From NCBI GenBank assembly GCA_037447655.1, contig JBBHKE010001265.1:1-34783 (forward strand): a DNA stretch of 34,783 nucleotides, read 5' to 3'. The translations under genes and the position numbers were made by a program. The DNA comes from Zygnema cylindricum. Lineage: Eukaryota > Streptophyta > Zygnematophyceae > Zygnematales > Zygnemataceae. Below are positions 1-10,280 of this stretch, in pieces (position 1 is the stretch's first letter; each line of letters begins with the position of its first letter). The notes beneath the pieces were generated by a model that saw nothing but the letters and a program-made list of their open reading frames with translations, did not search any database and was not told the origin of the DNA.

Positions 1-640
1 CACCCCTTCTCTCACCCATTTCCCTCACTCCCCTTCCCCCTCGCTCTTTCCTCATCGTTTTTTCCTCGTCACCTTCCCTCTTTCTCACCCACTCTCACCG
101 TCTCCGTTCCCTTTCCGTCCTCTGACGTTCCCCTAGTCCCTACCTCATCCTTCTCCATCTCTCCCTCCTTTCTTCCTCCCCTTTATCATCTTCCGCCGTC
201 TGTCCCACTCTCCCTTCATCACTCCCGTCCTCTCCCTTTCCTTCTCCCTCTTTTCCTCTTCCATTTCCCGTTCTCCTCTCTCCACCCTTTCTCTCTCCCT
301 CTTTCCCTATCTCTGACCGCATTTCCCTATTTTTCTCCTGCTATCTCTCCCCTTCACCCTCTCTCTCGCTCTGTCTTTCTCCTCCCTCTCTCCCTCTCTC
401 CTTCCCCCTCTTTCTTTCTCTCTCTCTTCCGTTTTCCCTTTTCCTTTTTTTTCCAAATTCCTCCTTCTCCTCCTTCTTTCTCCTCTCCCTTTCACTCCAT
501 CGCCTTGCCTCGCTCCCACTCACTCCATCTCCCTTTCCCCTTCTCGTTCCCTCTCTCTCTTTCTTTTGCCCTATTCCTTTTCCACGCCCACTGTCCCCAA
601 TTCCCTTCCTCTCTACCTCTCTTTTCTGCTCCCTCCCTTT
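1..640. repeat. Polypyrimidine (CT-rich) tract
   Basis: About 640 bases of almost pure C/T on the plus strand, with irregular CTCCC, TCTC and TTCC units and no fixed period. The many open frames in it on both strands encode only Arg/Glu/Gly/Lys or Ser/Pro/Leu runs and are composition artefacts. Similar tracts recur at 23160-23309, 26690-26885, 33102-33420 (as GA) and 33870-34082. Confidence 0.9.
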
Positions 641-1454
641 TGGAACAAAAGAACGAGCATAAGAAAGAAATAAGTACAACATTTAAAGGCACTAGAAAAG
701 AAATAAAAAAATAACAATGTCACCATTCTTAAAAAAATAATAATTAAGGGTGTACCTCCAACTCTCTTCTCTCCCTACCACTCCTGACCTTTTCTACGTT
801 GCTTAGTGACGGCCCGAGCTCACCTATTTTGGCTGAGGATAAATAATTTGTAGTAACTAAAAAAACCTGAGAACGTTTGCAACAAATATAAACATATTTG
901 TGTAAAAAATTCACTTAAAGGTGCCACCTTTACCGTAAGAGGACTTATTGTCCTTGGAGCGATTCCTTATCCACATTATTGGGTTTTGTCGACTACAAAA
1001 ATTCCCTTAGCAAAGCGACACTTCAAACCTGTCACTTTTAAGTCCTTAAGAACTTGGAAGAAGATTGACCAGATGGTCCTCCACAACAGTTTAAAATGAT
1101 CACGACGTCTATATAAGGCAAATATATTTGGTTCATTCAATTTTAAAAATAACATGTACAATGACATGTATAAGCATTCATGTAACAAATTACCAATTCG
1201 AATTCTCTTTTAATGTTTTGGTTCAATATAAACCAAGTGAAAACAATGCTTCCAAAAAGTGGTGGAAAGTCAGAGTAAATTTTGCTTCCTCCTCAAATTT
1301 CTTCTAGTTCCGCAAATTTCTTGTAAAAGTTGTCACATTGAGCATCTTATAATCACCACATATTAGGATACGAGTTTATGATACATCTTTTTCAAAATAT
1401 CTTTAGAAAGGTTACACTTTTAGTTTTCTCCATGGATTCCCAAAGGATGGGAGG
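641..1454. other. AT-rich stretch without a recognisable gene
   Basis: No convincing coding region was seen. A short minus-strand trace near 1320-1400 reads CGDYKMLNVTT, which faintly resembles the RT motif of Gypsy elements (VDYRALN), but it is too short to call. The stretch is the left flank of the Copia-1 insertion. Confidence 0.5.
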
Positions 1455-1965
1455 TGAAAGATAACAAACCAAACAATGTATGCACAACAAAGAAAGTGTT
1501 CCTCCAAAGTTCAATATACTAAATACAACCAAAGTACAAGTCTCCTTTAGTTGTTGATCTTTCTACGCCTCCATAATATTCTACGCCTCGAAAAAAAAAC
1601 CTCAACCACTAAGTCCCAACAAATATATATGTACACTAATCAAAACGCGTAAGAATCAACGTGCCGAAATAAACGACCGACAATTGCGAACCCGCTTGAA
1701 CTACACGGTACGACTAGAAAATTTAACCGCGAACCGACTTGAAATACGCGGTACGACTAGAACTTACGTGAACCAAAATGACCAAACAATTTCCACGTCA
1801 CTTCTATAGTACGACTCAAACTTACGTGAAACGAAACAAAACGAACAAACAATTTCCACGTCACTTCAAATATCAAGCGACGAGACTACTTCGTCGCTGG
1901 TCATCGCTGCTTTAGCTACGAGAATTTCTCGTCGCTAAATGAGGTCTCACTACTAAATCCTAACA
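1455..1965 (-). repeat. 3' LTR of Copia-1
   Basis: 511 bp. Read on the minus strand it starts TGTTAGGATT and ends TATCTTTCA. It matches 6690-7200 almost base for base at identical length. Near its U3 start are two hairpins built on GCGACGA (1876-1898 and 1911-1939), followed by degenerate direct repeats containing GTACGACTAGAACTTACGTG and CAAACAATTTCCACGTCACTTC. Confidence 0.93.
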
Positions 1966-1976
1966 TTCCCCTTCAA
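1966..1976 (-). promoter_or_regulatory. Polypurine tract of Copia-1
   Basis: On the minus strand TTGAAGGGGAA abuts the 3' LTR. This is the purine-rich primer for plus-strand DNA synthesis in LTR elements. The related Copia-A has AAGAGGGGGAA at the same place. Confidence 0.75.
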
Positions 1977-2013
1977 ACTGAGACACGCAAAGCCCCCCCT
2001 TACTCCATGCCCA

Positions 2014-2500
2014 CTAACTTCTTTCCCATTTCATATACTCTGCTTTGGTTAACATATCAGCAGCATGCTCCTCTATAGGTACAAACATAAATTCAACTTC
2101 TTCTTCCGAAACTAAATCTCGAACAAAATGCCACGGAATTTTAATGTGCTTTGTGCATTTATGCAAAATCATATTTTTACTAAGTGCAATGGAGGACATG
2201 TTATCACTCAATATTTGCATGCATTCTTTTTTTACTCCAACCTCTGATAGAAATTCCTTAATCCACACAACATTCTTTGCAGCATGACATGCGGCCATAT
2301 ACTCGCCTCCGTAGATGAGAGTGCCACTGTAGGTTGCAAACGGGAATTCCACGAGATAGCTCCTCCTACAAGTTGGAACACATAACCTGACGTAGACCTT
2401 CGTGTATCATGGTCCCCTCCATAGTCGGCATCACAATATCCATAAGAACTCAAGCTCTCACCTTTCCTATAAATAATTCCAAGACTAAGTGTTCTAGCCA
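2014..2500 (-). pseudogene. Copia-1 RNase H, broken
   Basis: This is the C-terminal pol domain, which degrades RNA in the RNA:DNA hybrid during reverse transcription. It reads over two frames. The first holds YGYCDADYGGD (first catalytic Asp) and GGAISWNSRLQPTVALSSTE (catalytic Glu). A frameshift near 2290-2350 follows, then EYMAACHAAKNVVWIKEFL and LSDNMSSIALSKN (third Asp). The end of the domain, ADMLTKA, is the usual Copia terminus just before the 3' LTR. Copia-A carries a clearly homologous copy at 19314-19847. Confidence 0.9.
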
Positions 2501-3431
2501 AATATCTGAAAATTCTCTTCATTGCCTCCCAATGTAATTTTTTCGGATTGTTACAATACCGACTAACCACACTCACGACGACACTAAGTTTTGTCCAAGT
2601 ACCGACACTCAAATACATTAAGCTTCCGATCGCCTCGCTATACGGGGCATCAACCTCAAGACTTTCAACAAAGTTAAAAGGTTTGTCACAAGGATCAAGG
2701 GGAGTTCCAAGCGGCTTACAATCTAAAAACCCAAATCTTTCTAGTACCTCTTTTGCACATTGTTCTTGGCTCAACTTAATTTCTCCGTTCCCCCTCCTCT
2801 GAATCCGAATTCCCACAATGTATTGTGCATCCCCTAAATATGTAATTTTAAAGTGCTTTCGAAATTCAATCTTTAATTCTCCTAGTAACTCTAAGTCGTG
2901 AGAGATGGAAATGAAGTCATCGACGTTTACAATAAAAATTATCATGACCCAACCTTCTCCCCAAATATACACTCCAGAATTTGCAGTAAGCCTCTTAAAT
3001 CCTAAAATTATTAAAACCTTGTGAATTTTATGGTTCTATGTTCTCGATGCTTACTTCAAACCATACAAAGCCTTCCACAACATCTATACTTTACCATTCT
3101 TTCCAGGAACTCTTTCTGGAATTTTCATACACACCTCCTCCTTTAATTCACCATTTAAAAAGGCGGTCTCTTCATCCATCTGTTGGATGTGCATTCCTTC
3201 CGCCGGCACCATTGCAATATTTGCGCGCAATGACTCGAACATACCTACAAGGGCAAATGTCTCTGAATAGGCAATACCTTCCTTCTGCTGGAAGCCCTTA
3301 CATACTAACCATGCCTTATACTTAAAAATTTCTCCCGAGGCTCCCGTCTTTGTTTTAAAACCCCACTTTGACTTTATTGCCTTATTACCAACCGGTAAGT
3401 CTACTTTTTCAAAACACCCATTTGCTCTCAC
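2290..3431 (-). pseudogene. Copia-1 reverse transcriptase, broken
   Basis: This is the RVT_2 (Copia-type) reverse transcriptase. From 3431 downward it shows GFKTKTGASGE and YKAWLVCKGFQQKEG, then the motif-A region HIQQMDEETAFLNGEL with its Asp (the usual reading is QMDVETAFLNG). Stops follow around 3087-2975. The second part, 2972 downward, holds NVDDFISISHDLELLGEL, where the normal YVDD box reads NVDD; that Tyr lies in the catalytic box. LGDAQYIVGIRI and LSQEQ...VLERFGFLDCKP follow, a typical Copia thumb region. The broken frames and altered box mean no active enzyme. Confidence 0.92.
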
Positions 3432-3689
3432 ATAATTACACTCCTTTATAAACGCTGGTTTCCACTACTCCTCCTATCTGTCCGAGTCTCGAGCCTTTTG
3501 ATATGATTGAGGATCGGTCGGACGATTTTCTTTATTTGCCTTTCATAAGAGGAAGGATTCCGCCCTTCCTTTTCTGATTTCAGATATTGCCCTCGGGTAA
3601 CGGGTTTTGTTTTTGTATGACTGCCCTGCTGAAAATCATTGTGATGCCTTCCCTTTTGTTGATCTCTTACTTTTTCGTATTACTCTACA

Positions 3690-4135
3690 AATTATTTATC
3701 CGGATCATTATTCTCAATCTTGTCATCATCCTCCTTCTGTAGAAGTGTTTCTTTTGATGTCACGTTGTTAGTGCGAGTGGTTGATTCTCGGATGACCTTG
3801 TCTCCTTGTGATTCGATGTTGCTAAGCTTAGGTGTCGAAAATTTCTCTATAGATTTCCCTACAAATCGCATCTTTTTCTTTGTCCTTACCTCCATCATAA
3901 CTTCTTCCTCTTCCTCCTCCTGTCCAAAGAACTTCTCATAATGACTCTCCTCCTCGTAATCTTCAGCCCGTTTGCATTCATTACCTCCTTTCACCATCCA
4001 TTCCAAGTTGTCATTAAACTCCACATTTCTAGACTCTTTAACCCTCCCAGTAACAGGGTTATAAATCCTACACTGCATTTGAGTTTTCACTATATCCCAC
4101 AAAATATCCTTCCCATGAACGTGCAACAAACTTTC
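3690..4135 (-). pseudogene. Copia-1 integrase C-terminal tail / pol linker
   Basis: Open for 145 codons on the minus strand. It begins in the GKDILWDIVK region where the integrase GKF..R...GY motif is expected, then reads YNPVTGRVKESRNVEFN, the conserved end of Copia integrase. An acidic/basic low-complexity linker (EEEEEEVMMEV, KKKMRFVGKS) leads toward RT. The same order and close sequence occur in Copia-A at 17800-18257. It is disrupted on both sides. Confidence 0.85.
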
Positions 4136-5020
4136 CCTCTCAATTTTTTTCCTCTATGTATCCCATAGCCTCACATCCCCAAATCCTTAAGTGTTTTACC
4201 GTAGGTATTTGCCCACTCCAAAGTTCCTCCGGTGTTTTGTTGCCCAAAGCAGAGTTTATTCTCCTGTTAGTAACATGGTTAGCCGCCATGATTGCTTCTC
4301 CCCAAAGACAATGTGTGAGTTTTGTTGTATGGAGCATGGCTCGCACCATCTTTTGCAATGTCTGATTCTTCCTCTCTGCTATTCCATTCGATTGTGGGGA
4401 ATAAAGAGATGTGAACTGCTGCTTAATCCGCGTCTATTTACAACATTCAGCGAAAGCAAGAAATTCACCTCCACGGTTCGAGCGTATCGCCTTTACCTGC
4501 CTCCCACTTTCCCTCTCAGACATAATCACAAAGTTTTTAAATGTTTCTAGAGCGTCTGACTTAGCCTTTTAAAGATACACCCATGTCTTTTTGCTGAAAT
4601 CAGCAACTATCACCGTAATGTATTTATTTTTTCCAATAGTTTATAGATGTGTGTCCCCACAAAGATCTACATGTACTAGATCTAGAGGGGCATTCGCTTT
4701 GAATTGAAGATATTTCTCGTGATGAGGCTTATTTTTATGCTTTACTTTTGTGCATCCAACACATCGAATGACCTTCTCTCTTGTTGCCACATGTAGTCCT
4801 TGAACCGCACCATGACGAATCATCTCTTTAATGTTACTCTTTGAAGTGTGACACATACGATGGTGCCACAACGTGAGGTCCTCCTTGTTGACCTCTGCCA
4901 AATGGAGATGACCTTTTTCATCCGTCGTCCTATTTTGTGGTTTCCTCTTACTTAACTTGCTTTGCATATTTTCAATCACAACGCTCTTTGCAAATGGCCC
5001 TGTTTTACTACCCAAAATGA
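4135..5020 (-). pseudogene. Copia-1 integrase (zinc and catalytic domains), broken
   Basis: From 5015 downward the GAG-pre-integrase/zinc region has LTLWHHRMCH and CVGCTK, the His/Cys pattern of Copia integrases, then DLVHVDLCGD with the first catalytic Asp. A stop follows at about 4641. The core continues through RSNRGGEF, where the second acidic residue (normally SDNGGEF) is changed, and SPQSNGIAERKNQTLQK (catalytic Glu). It ends with LWGEAIMAANHVTNRRINS and TVKHLRIWGCEAMGY. Integrase joins element cDNA to host DNA; this copy is dead. Confidence 0.9.
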
Positions 5021-5029
5021 TTTTACCTC

Positions 5030-5390
5030 TTTCTAGGCATGTGGCTCTTCCTCCTTTCTTTTGAAGTTGTGGGACACTTAAAAGATTAATGCACCCCCCG
5101 GATTATAAAGCACATTGTTAAAGCGTACTTTATTGACTCTAGTTTTTCCTTTCCTATCATGTGTCGGTTGATCGAATTGTATTGTTCAAACTGTATCGAT
5201 GACCATTATCGAACCATTAGCCACTATGATGGATTTTGGTATAGTGAGTTTTCTAATTTCACAGAATAGTCCTTGATCTGAACACATGTGATGTGTAGCA
5301 TGTGAGTTTATGATCTCATTGTTAAGTTTTCCCTTACTCTCCTTGCCTCGTGTGTGAAATAGGATATCCTTCTTCTTTTCTTGTGATTCC
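5030..5390 (-). pseudogene. Copia-1 protease region, active site lost
   Basis: This follows the zinc knuckles in the same frame as the end of gag. The retropepsin-like site, normally DSG(A/T), reads INSHATHHMCSD: the catalytic Asp is Asn (codon AAC) and the Gly is His. RKLTIPKSIIVANGS follows, as in Copia proteases. Copia-A has the same Asp-to-Asn codon, so the change may predate the two copies. Confidence 0.8.
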
Positions 5391-6651
5391 TCGATAAGTG
5401 AAACAAAAAATTCTTGATCTTGTCCCATTGGCCCATCCCCAACAAAAACCCTTCTACCTGATGAACTACTTCTATTCCCTTCACTTCTAAATTGTCCTTC
5501 TCTGCGACTGTTTCCCTTGTTTTGATAACAACCGCGATTAGTGTGTCCCCATTTCTGACAAATGTTACACTGTTTGCTCTTATCTGGGCATTCAAATGAG
5601 CCATGCCCAGTCTCATTACAATTGAAACATGTCATTCGACAAGTATCACGTTGATATGAGCCTCTCCTTGGGCCCTGTGACCTGCCTCCTCGTCCACGAG
5701 GTCCACCTCCTATTCCCCTAGATCCCTTTAAGTTGTAACTCCTCCGTCATCCTCCTTTTGATAACTCGGATAAGATGACCCTTTATTTTCTTCATTCGAT
5801 GTTGCCTTTTCCTTCTCCGTACTTTTCAAGTGGTTGATAGTGTATGCCATTGTCGGTTTCTCTCGCCCCTTGATGACCTTCTTTGATACCGCAAACTTGC
5901 TTGGAAGAATCCTCATGAAAACTAACAACCTTTTTTTTTTGTAGGGTAGTTTTCAAGTGAGTTAAATTCTTCTATGATAACATTAAACCTTTTGACTCCA
6001 TCATCAATGGACTCATTCTCCTTCATTCTAAACTCAATATACTCCTCAAAGAGATAATTTTTCATTTGCCTCAAATCCTTTTTCAAACACATTTTGCAAA
6101 GGGGTCCAACAATCATAAGCCCTATCATGAGTTAGAAGATGTTAATGCATAGAACTAGCACAACTTTGTATTAGTGCGGTGGAGGCCGCCATATCTTTCT
6201 TGTCCCACTTCTTTGCTCCTGCTGGATCCTCGGAAGCATCTGGTCGTGTTTCTTCCGTGATAACGATGTCCCAAAGTTTTTTCGGTGTGAATGCTCCTCA
6301 AATGTATCTCTTCCAAATTGCATAGTTGGAACGCGTGAAGACAATGGTCTTATTAAGCACTTTAAGATCATCATCGTCGCTCTCCTCCTCTTCCTTATGA
6401 AGTTTAGATTTCCCCTTTTTTTTCTTTATTTTCTTTGAATTGTATGAGTCTCCACTTACATCTCCATCTCCATCATCTCCTCATGTTTTGAAAAACTCCT
6501 GAAAGCGTTCAAACATTCCCTCGTCCATCTTCACATTTTTCTCCCCCCATTCATCAAACTCGTCATATTGTGTCCTTGTAATTCCTCCTCCACTAACTCC
6601 CCCACTAGCTCCACCACTAGGTTTCACCAGGGATTTTTCTTTCTCAGCCAT
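5390..6651 (-). pseudogene. Copia-1 gag, broken
   Basis: Gag packages element RNA. A likely start is the ATG at 6651, MAEKEKSLVKPSGG..., 39 bases inside the LTR/primer-site border, with an in-frame TGA at about 6481. Continuing pieces include SNYAIWKRY, the UBN2/DUF4219-type start motif (the usual reading is NY..W), and FEEYIEFRMKENESIDDGV (near 6000). Two tandem zinc knuckles follow (5560-5635): CFNCNETGHGSFEC and CNICQKWGHTNRGC, both intact CX2CX4HX4C. At least three frameshifts or stops separate these parts. Confidence 0.88.
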
Positions 6652-6672
6652 ACCGGCAATCTTTCCTAGTAA

Positions 6673-6687
6673 CCCTCTCCGATACCA
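6673..6687 (-). promoter_or_regulatory. Primer-binding site of Copia-1
   Basis: On the minus strand the sequence two bases inside the 5' LTR is TGGTATCGGAGAGGG. It should pair with the CCA end of the initiator-Met tRNA (plant elements usually have TGGTATCAGAG). The same core is found in Copia-B. Confidence 0.82.
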
Positions 6688-6689
6688 AT

Positions 6690-7200
6690 TGAAAGATAAC
6701 AAACCAAACAATGTATACACAACAAAGAAAGTGTTCCTCCAAAGTTCAATATATTAAATACAACCAAAGTACAAATCTTCTTTAGTTGTTAATCTTTCTA
6801 CGCCTCCATAATAATCTACGCCTCGAAAAAGATACCTCAACCGCTGAGTCCCAACAAATATATATGTACACTACTCAAAACGCGTAAAAGTCAACGTGCC
6901 AAAATAAACGACCGACAATTGCGAACCCGATTGAACTACAAGGTATGACAAGAAATGTCAACCGCGAACCGACTTGAACCACACGGTACGACTAGAACTT
7001 ACGTGAACTAAAATGACCAAACAATTTCCACTTCACTTCTATAGTACGACTCAAAGTTACGTGAAACGAAACAAAACAAACAAACAATTTCCACGTCACT
7101 TCAAATATCTAGCGACGAAACTACTTCGTCGCTGGTCGTGGCTGCTTTAGCTACGAGAATTTCTCGTCGCTAAATGTGGTCTCTGTACTAAATCCTAACA
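6690..7200 (-). repeat. 5' LTR of Copia-1
   Basis: 511 bp, matching 1455-1965 throughout, with TG...CA ends. It carries the same two GCGACGA hairpins near its U3 start (plus-strand right end) and the same internal direct repeats. Confidence 0.93.
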
Positions 7201-7315
7201 TTAGCATGGGAGGTGTTAGCGAAAGCACCCTTGAAGCCCTTTGGTTTTCCATACGAATTCTAAACCTACCAAGTTTGAGAGTTTCTTTTTAGAATGTTAT
7301 TATCTGAAGACACCT

Positions 7316-7874
7316 ATATCTGAAAGTTAACACAACAATAAAATTGCACAATAAATACCCAATAGAGAATGTATTCCTGTGTGATTCAACAACCTAAGAA
7401 CAAAGCTTCATTACTCTTTAATCTTTCAACACCTCCAAAATATACTACGCCTTCAAAAGATTAAGTCTACCATGAAGTCTCAACAAATATCTATGTACAC
7501 GACTTAAAACTCGTGGCGAAATTTTCGGCCGACAAAAGGTAGTCGTCGTGAATTAGTTGACCAACAAAGAAAGTCAACTACCAACCGACTTAAACTACAC
7601 GGTATGACTAAAACTTACGTAAACTGAAACGACCAAACAATTTCCACGTCACTTCTACGGTATGATTAGAACTTATGTGAACCAAAACGACCAAACAATT
7701 TCCAAGTCACTTCTACGGTACGACTAGAACTTATGTGAAACAAAATGAACAAACAATTTCTACTTCACTTCAAATATCTAGCGACGAAACTACTTTGTTG
7801 CTGGTCCTCGCTTCTTTAGCTACGAGAATGTCCCGTTGCTAAATGAGTGCTCGGTACTAAATCTTAACAATATC
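7316..7874 (-). mobile_element. Solo LTR of the Copia-1 family with ATATC target duplication
   Basis: 7321-7869 (549 bp) is a lone LTR on the minus strand, starting TGTTAAGATT and ending ACTTTCA. It shares the hairpin region and the GTACGACTAGAACTTACGTG repeats with the Copia-1 LTRs but is about 38 bp longer and clearly diverged. ATATC flanks it on both sides (7316-7320 and 7870-7874), the 5-bp duplication expected for Copia integration. Its state fits recombination between the two LTRs of a former full element. Confidence 0.88.
7601..7774 (-). repeat. Three 58-bp tandem repeats inside the solo LTR
   Basis: Units start at 7601, 7659 and 7717, each opening GGTAYGAYTARAACTTAYGT and containing CAAACAATTT. 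The third is the most diverged. The 511-bp LTRs of Copia-1 have two units of this type, so copy number explains part of the length difference. Confidence 0.8.
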
Positions 7875-9577
7875 CACCATTGTTTAAAACTTCACCATAA
7901 AAAGTGTTTTTTTTAAATCCTTCGGGGATACATTTAATGCCACAAAAGAAGAGACGCATCTAGTTTATCGACGTGGAATGATGTTCCTCTGTAAAATTTT
8001 ACATTTTAATGAGCCCCATAAAACAAGTGAAATTTGCTTCATAATAGCTCAAATATCTGAATTTCCGTACATTATTAGTCCCCTGGGATTTATTCCACCT
8101 CCACCACATCTTCAATTGTAAATACATTTGGTGGTTTTCTCCTTTGAGGCGTGTGAAACTCATTGCCCCCCGCCGCCCATCAAAAACACCCATGATTGAG
8201 CATCCTATAATACTATCTTGGACAGCATACCTAGCTTTACCCCTAACTTTTTTTCCATATTTTCTCTCATTTTCTACCCAATTGCTTCCTCCCCCAACTC
8301 AATTATGTGCACTCTAAAATTCATTATTCCGTCTTTCTCTTCCCCTCTCAAATTCTAGTGATGCCTTGCATGGCCATGCAAGCTCCCATCCCTTTCCATC
8401 TCCTTCTCGCTCATCATTCTTTTATTATGAGTATTTTACAGTTGATGATATTGCCTGCCCCTTCTCATCACTAGACACAAACACGACATATTGAGATTCT
8501 AAGGGAAAGATGTTAATGTTTATGACAGAGACACTACCACTACACGAATAATGTTCCTCAAGGAAGAAAAATGAGAGACTACAACAATTGACGCCTAGAA
8601 GGGGGAACAATTATATCTTTGTAAAAGTGACGATATAAGGTAAGTTTTTTTAACTACGTCGATGAATTCATAACATTCAACCATAACATAAAGTTTCACT
8701 TGTGTGTGTGATCAATAACTATTATTTTGTAAACATTGGCCTCTTATTTATTCTCTATAAGAGAGAGATTTAGGACTTAGAAAATATTCTAACTAATATA
8801 TACCAAAACTAGTGTGAGAGTAACGCACACTTAATACTGGTAGAAGTACACGAGTCATTCGGAGGTTGAATAATCTACGGTTAAAATGAGAACGTCGGAT
8901 TCACATCCTACAACTCGCAAGTAACGCGCAATATCTAGAAGACCCGCACAAACATTCAAGTGTCGATAGAATAAAATTTGGTTTGCGGAGGAAAACAAAG
9001 GGACCACTTGATTAGTAAGAATCATATGGGGATGACTAACGGAAAATGTGAGGTTGTCGGTGGAATGTTTTCACTAGGGTGCGCTTTATCGTATCCCTAT
9101 TAGTTGTATAGTGTGTACATTATACATTGGAAAATTATAGAGAGAAACGAGATTTGCCTTTAGCGTAATATAGTACTAAGAATTAATTATACGAGGTAGT
9201 TAAAACAGACAATACGATACAGTACTACACAATATTCCAATTGGTTGGTTTGTTAGTTAAATAGAGTCTATTTGTACAGATTAGGACTTCGTAAAATGTG
9301 AAGTAACTTATACAAGTTCACAAGTAACAAAAATGTCTTTTATGGTTATCTTTGTGTTATGTTTGGAAATTAATCAGTGTTTGTACCTGAAATTGTGTCT
9401 AAATATTAAGCTAATTATATGCTATAAGTGAGCTTTGTTTACATTTATAAGTGGTTGTTTGGGACAAAGCGTCACTAAGTCAAAATTGACCATTTCTGTC
9501 ATATGCTTTTGGTGGTCTTTTGCTGAGTCAACAATAGGAGATTTTGCAGCATCTAGTAGTATTCAAAATAACAAGTT
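7875..9577. other. AT-rich stretch, no gene seen
   Basis: Short open frames only, none with a recognisable motif. No inverted ends or tandem arrays were noticed. Confidence 0.5.
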
Positions 9578-10280
9578 ATGGGCCAACAACCTATAGTACC
9601 TAATTTTGATGGTGATAACTACCTCTTTTCGGCAGGTATAATGGAGCTTTACTTCAACGAAAGAGAGCCGATGAATGTGGTGGATGGTACACTTGTTGAG
9701 ACGTATCCAAGTGAAAGAAGAAAAACACTCACACACTCACTGTGAGTGCCATCATGTAGGCACTCTTTATAGAGCTCAAAATAGAAGATTCAGCTCCAAA
9801 AGTCATCAGAAATCTAGAAGTACTTTGAGCACATGTATCTGCAAACTAATATCCAGCGACAACCAATGATAACATCTACAAATATCTTTGAATATAAGTA
9901 CAAAAGTGCTCGTATTTTGAATATTTTTTTGGTCCAAGGAGGTTAATTTTAGAAAATCCACGTCTAGGAGGCAATTTTCTAGATGCACAATAGGACATGT
10001 TACTTATCAGAGGACTACGTGATGAGTACCAAGGCGCCACCGAAGCGCTGAAAAAATTAGATCAATTTGCATAAATCCTTACAAATGCAATTAAGTTAAT
10101 CTTAGATGAAGAATCTAGCAACCAAGATATAGAACGAATCAATTCAATACACATGTTTATCACACAGTTTCAAAATAGGAATCGGTATCGGACAGACCGA
10201 GAGGGCATGTTTTTATTGTGTTTGCTAGGGCTATTTGGTTTCGAGATTGTCCTACTCTGGAAAAAGACTTTATGATAGGA
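9578..10280 (+). pseudogene. Decayed gag of a third Copia family
   Basis: From the ATG at 9578 the frame reads MGQQPIVPNFDGDNYLFSAG and then EPMNVVDGTL, the start of Copia gag (F.G.NY..W.......L......VV). It stops soon at about 9728. Downstream pieces fit the middle of gag: LLIRGLRDEYQGATEALKKL (near 9998-10060), comparable to the family's L..L...Y. Around 10205-10265 there is a broken zinc knuckle, CFYC then RDCPTLEK in another frame. No LTRs were found for it. It is an old fragment with several frameshifts. Confidence 0.65.

Larger units (their letters stand above)
1455..7200 (-). mobile_element. Copia-1: full-length, dead Ty1/Copia LTR retrotransposon
   Basis: A 5746-bp element on the minus strand. 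It has two 511-bp LTRs, both TG...CA ended (TGTTAGGATT to CTTTCA), a primer-binding site next to the 5' LTR and a purine tract next to the 3' LTR. Between them run gag, protease, integrase, reverse transcriptase and RNase H, the Copia order (integrase before RT). Many stops and frameshifts break every domain, so it cannot move by itself. The LTRs differ at about 30 of 511 sites by eye, so the insertion is not recent. No exact 5-bp target duplication was found at its edges; instead a 10-bp repeat is seen (see findings). It is the same family as Copia-A at 15568-20409. Confidence 0.93.

Noticed and set aside
140-714. Open frames of 60-113 codons on both strands in the CT tract
   Set aside because: Pure low-complexity Arg/Glu/Gly or Ser/Pro/Leu products caused by base composition; no domain or codon structure.
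1320-1400. Gypsy-like RT trace CGDYKMLNVTT on the minus strand
   Set aside because: Only about 11 residues fit, with no second motif in frame nearby; could be chance.
3038-3325. Plus-strand frames of 70-150 codons inside Copia-1
   Set aside because: Antisense shadows of the minus-strand RT and integrase.
7601-7774. Evenly spaced direct repeats as a CRISPR-like array
   Set aside because: Three adjacent 58-bp units without spacers inside an LTR, in a eukaryote; a minisatellite.
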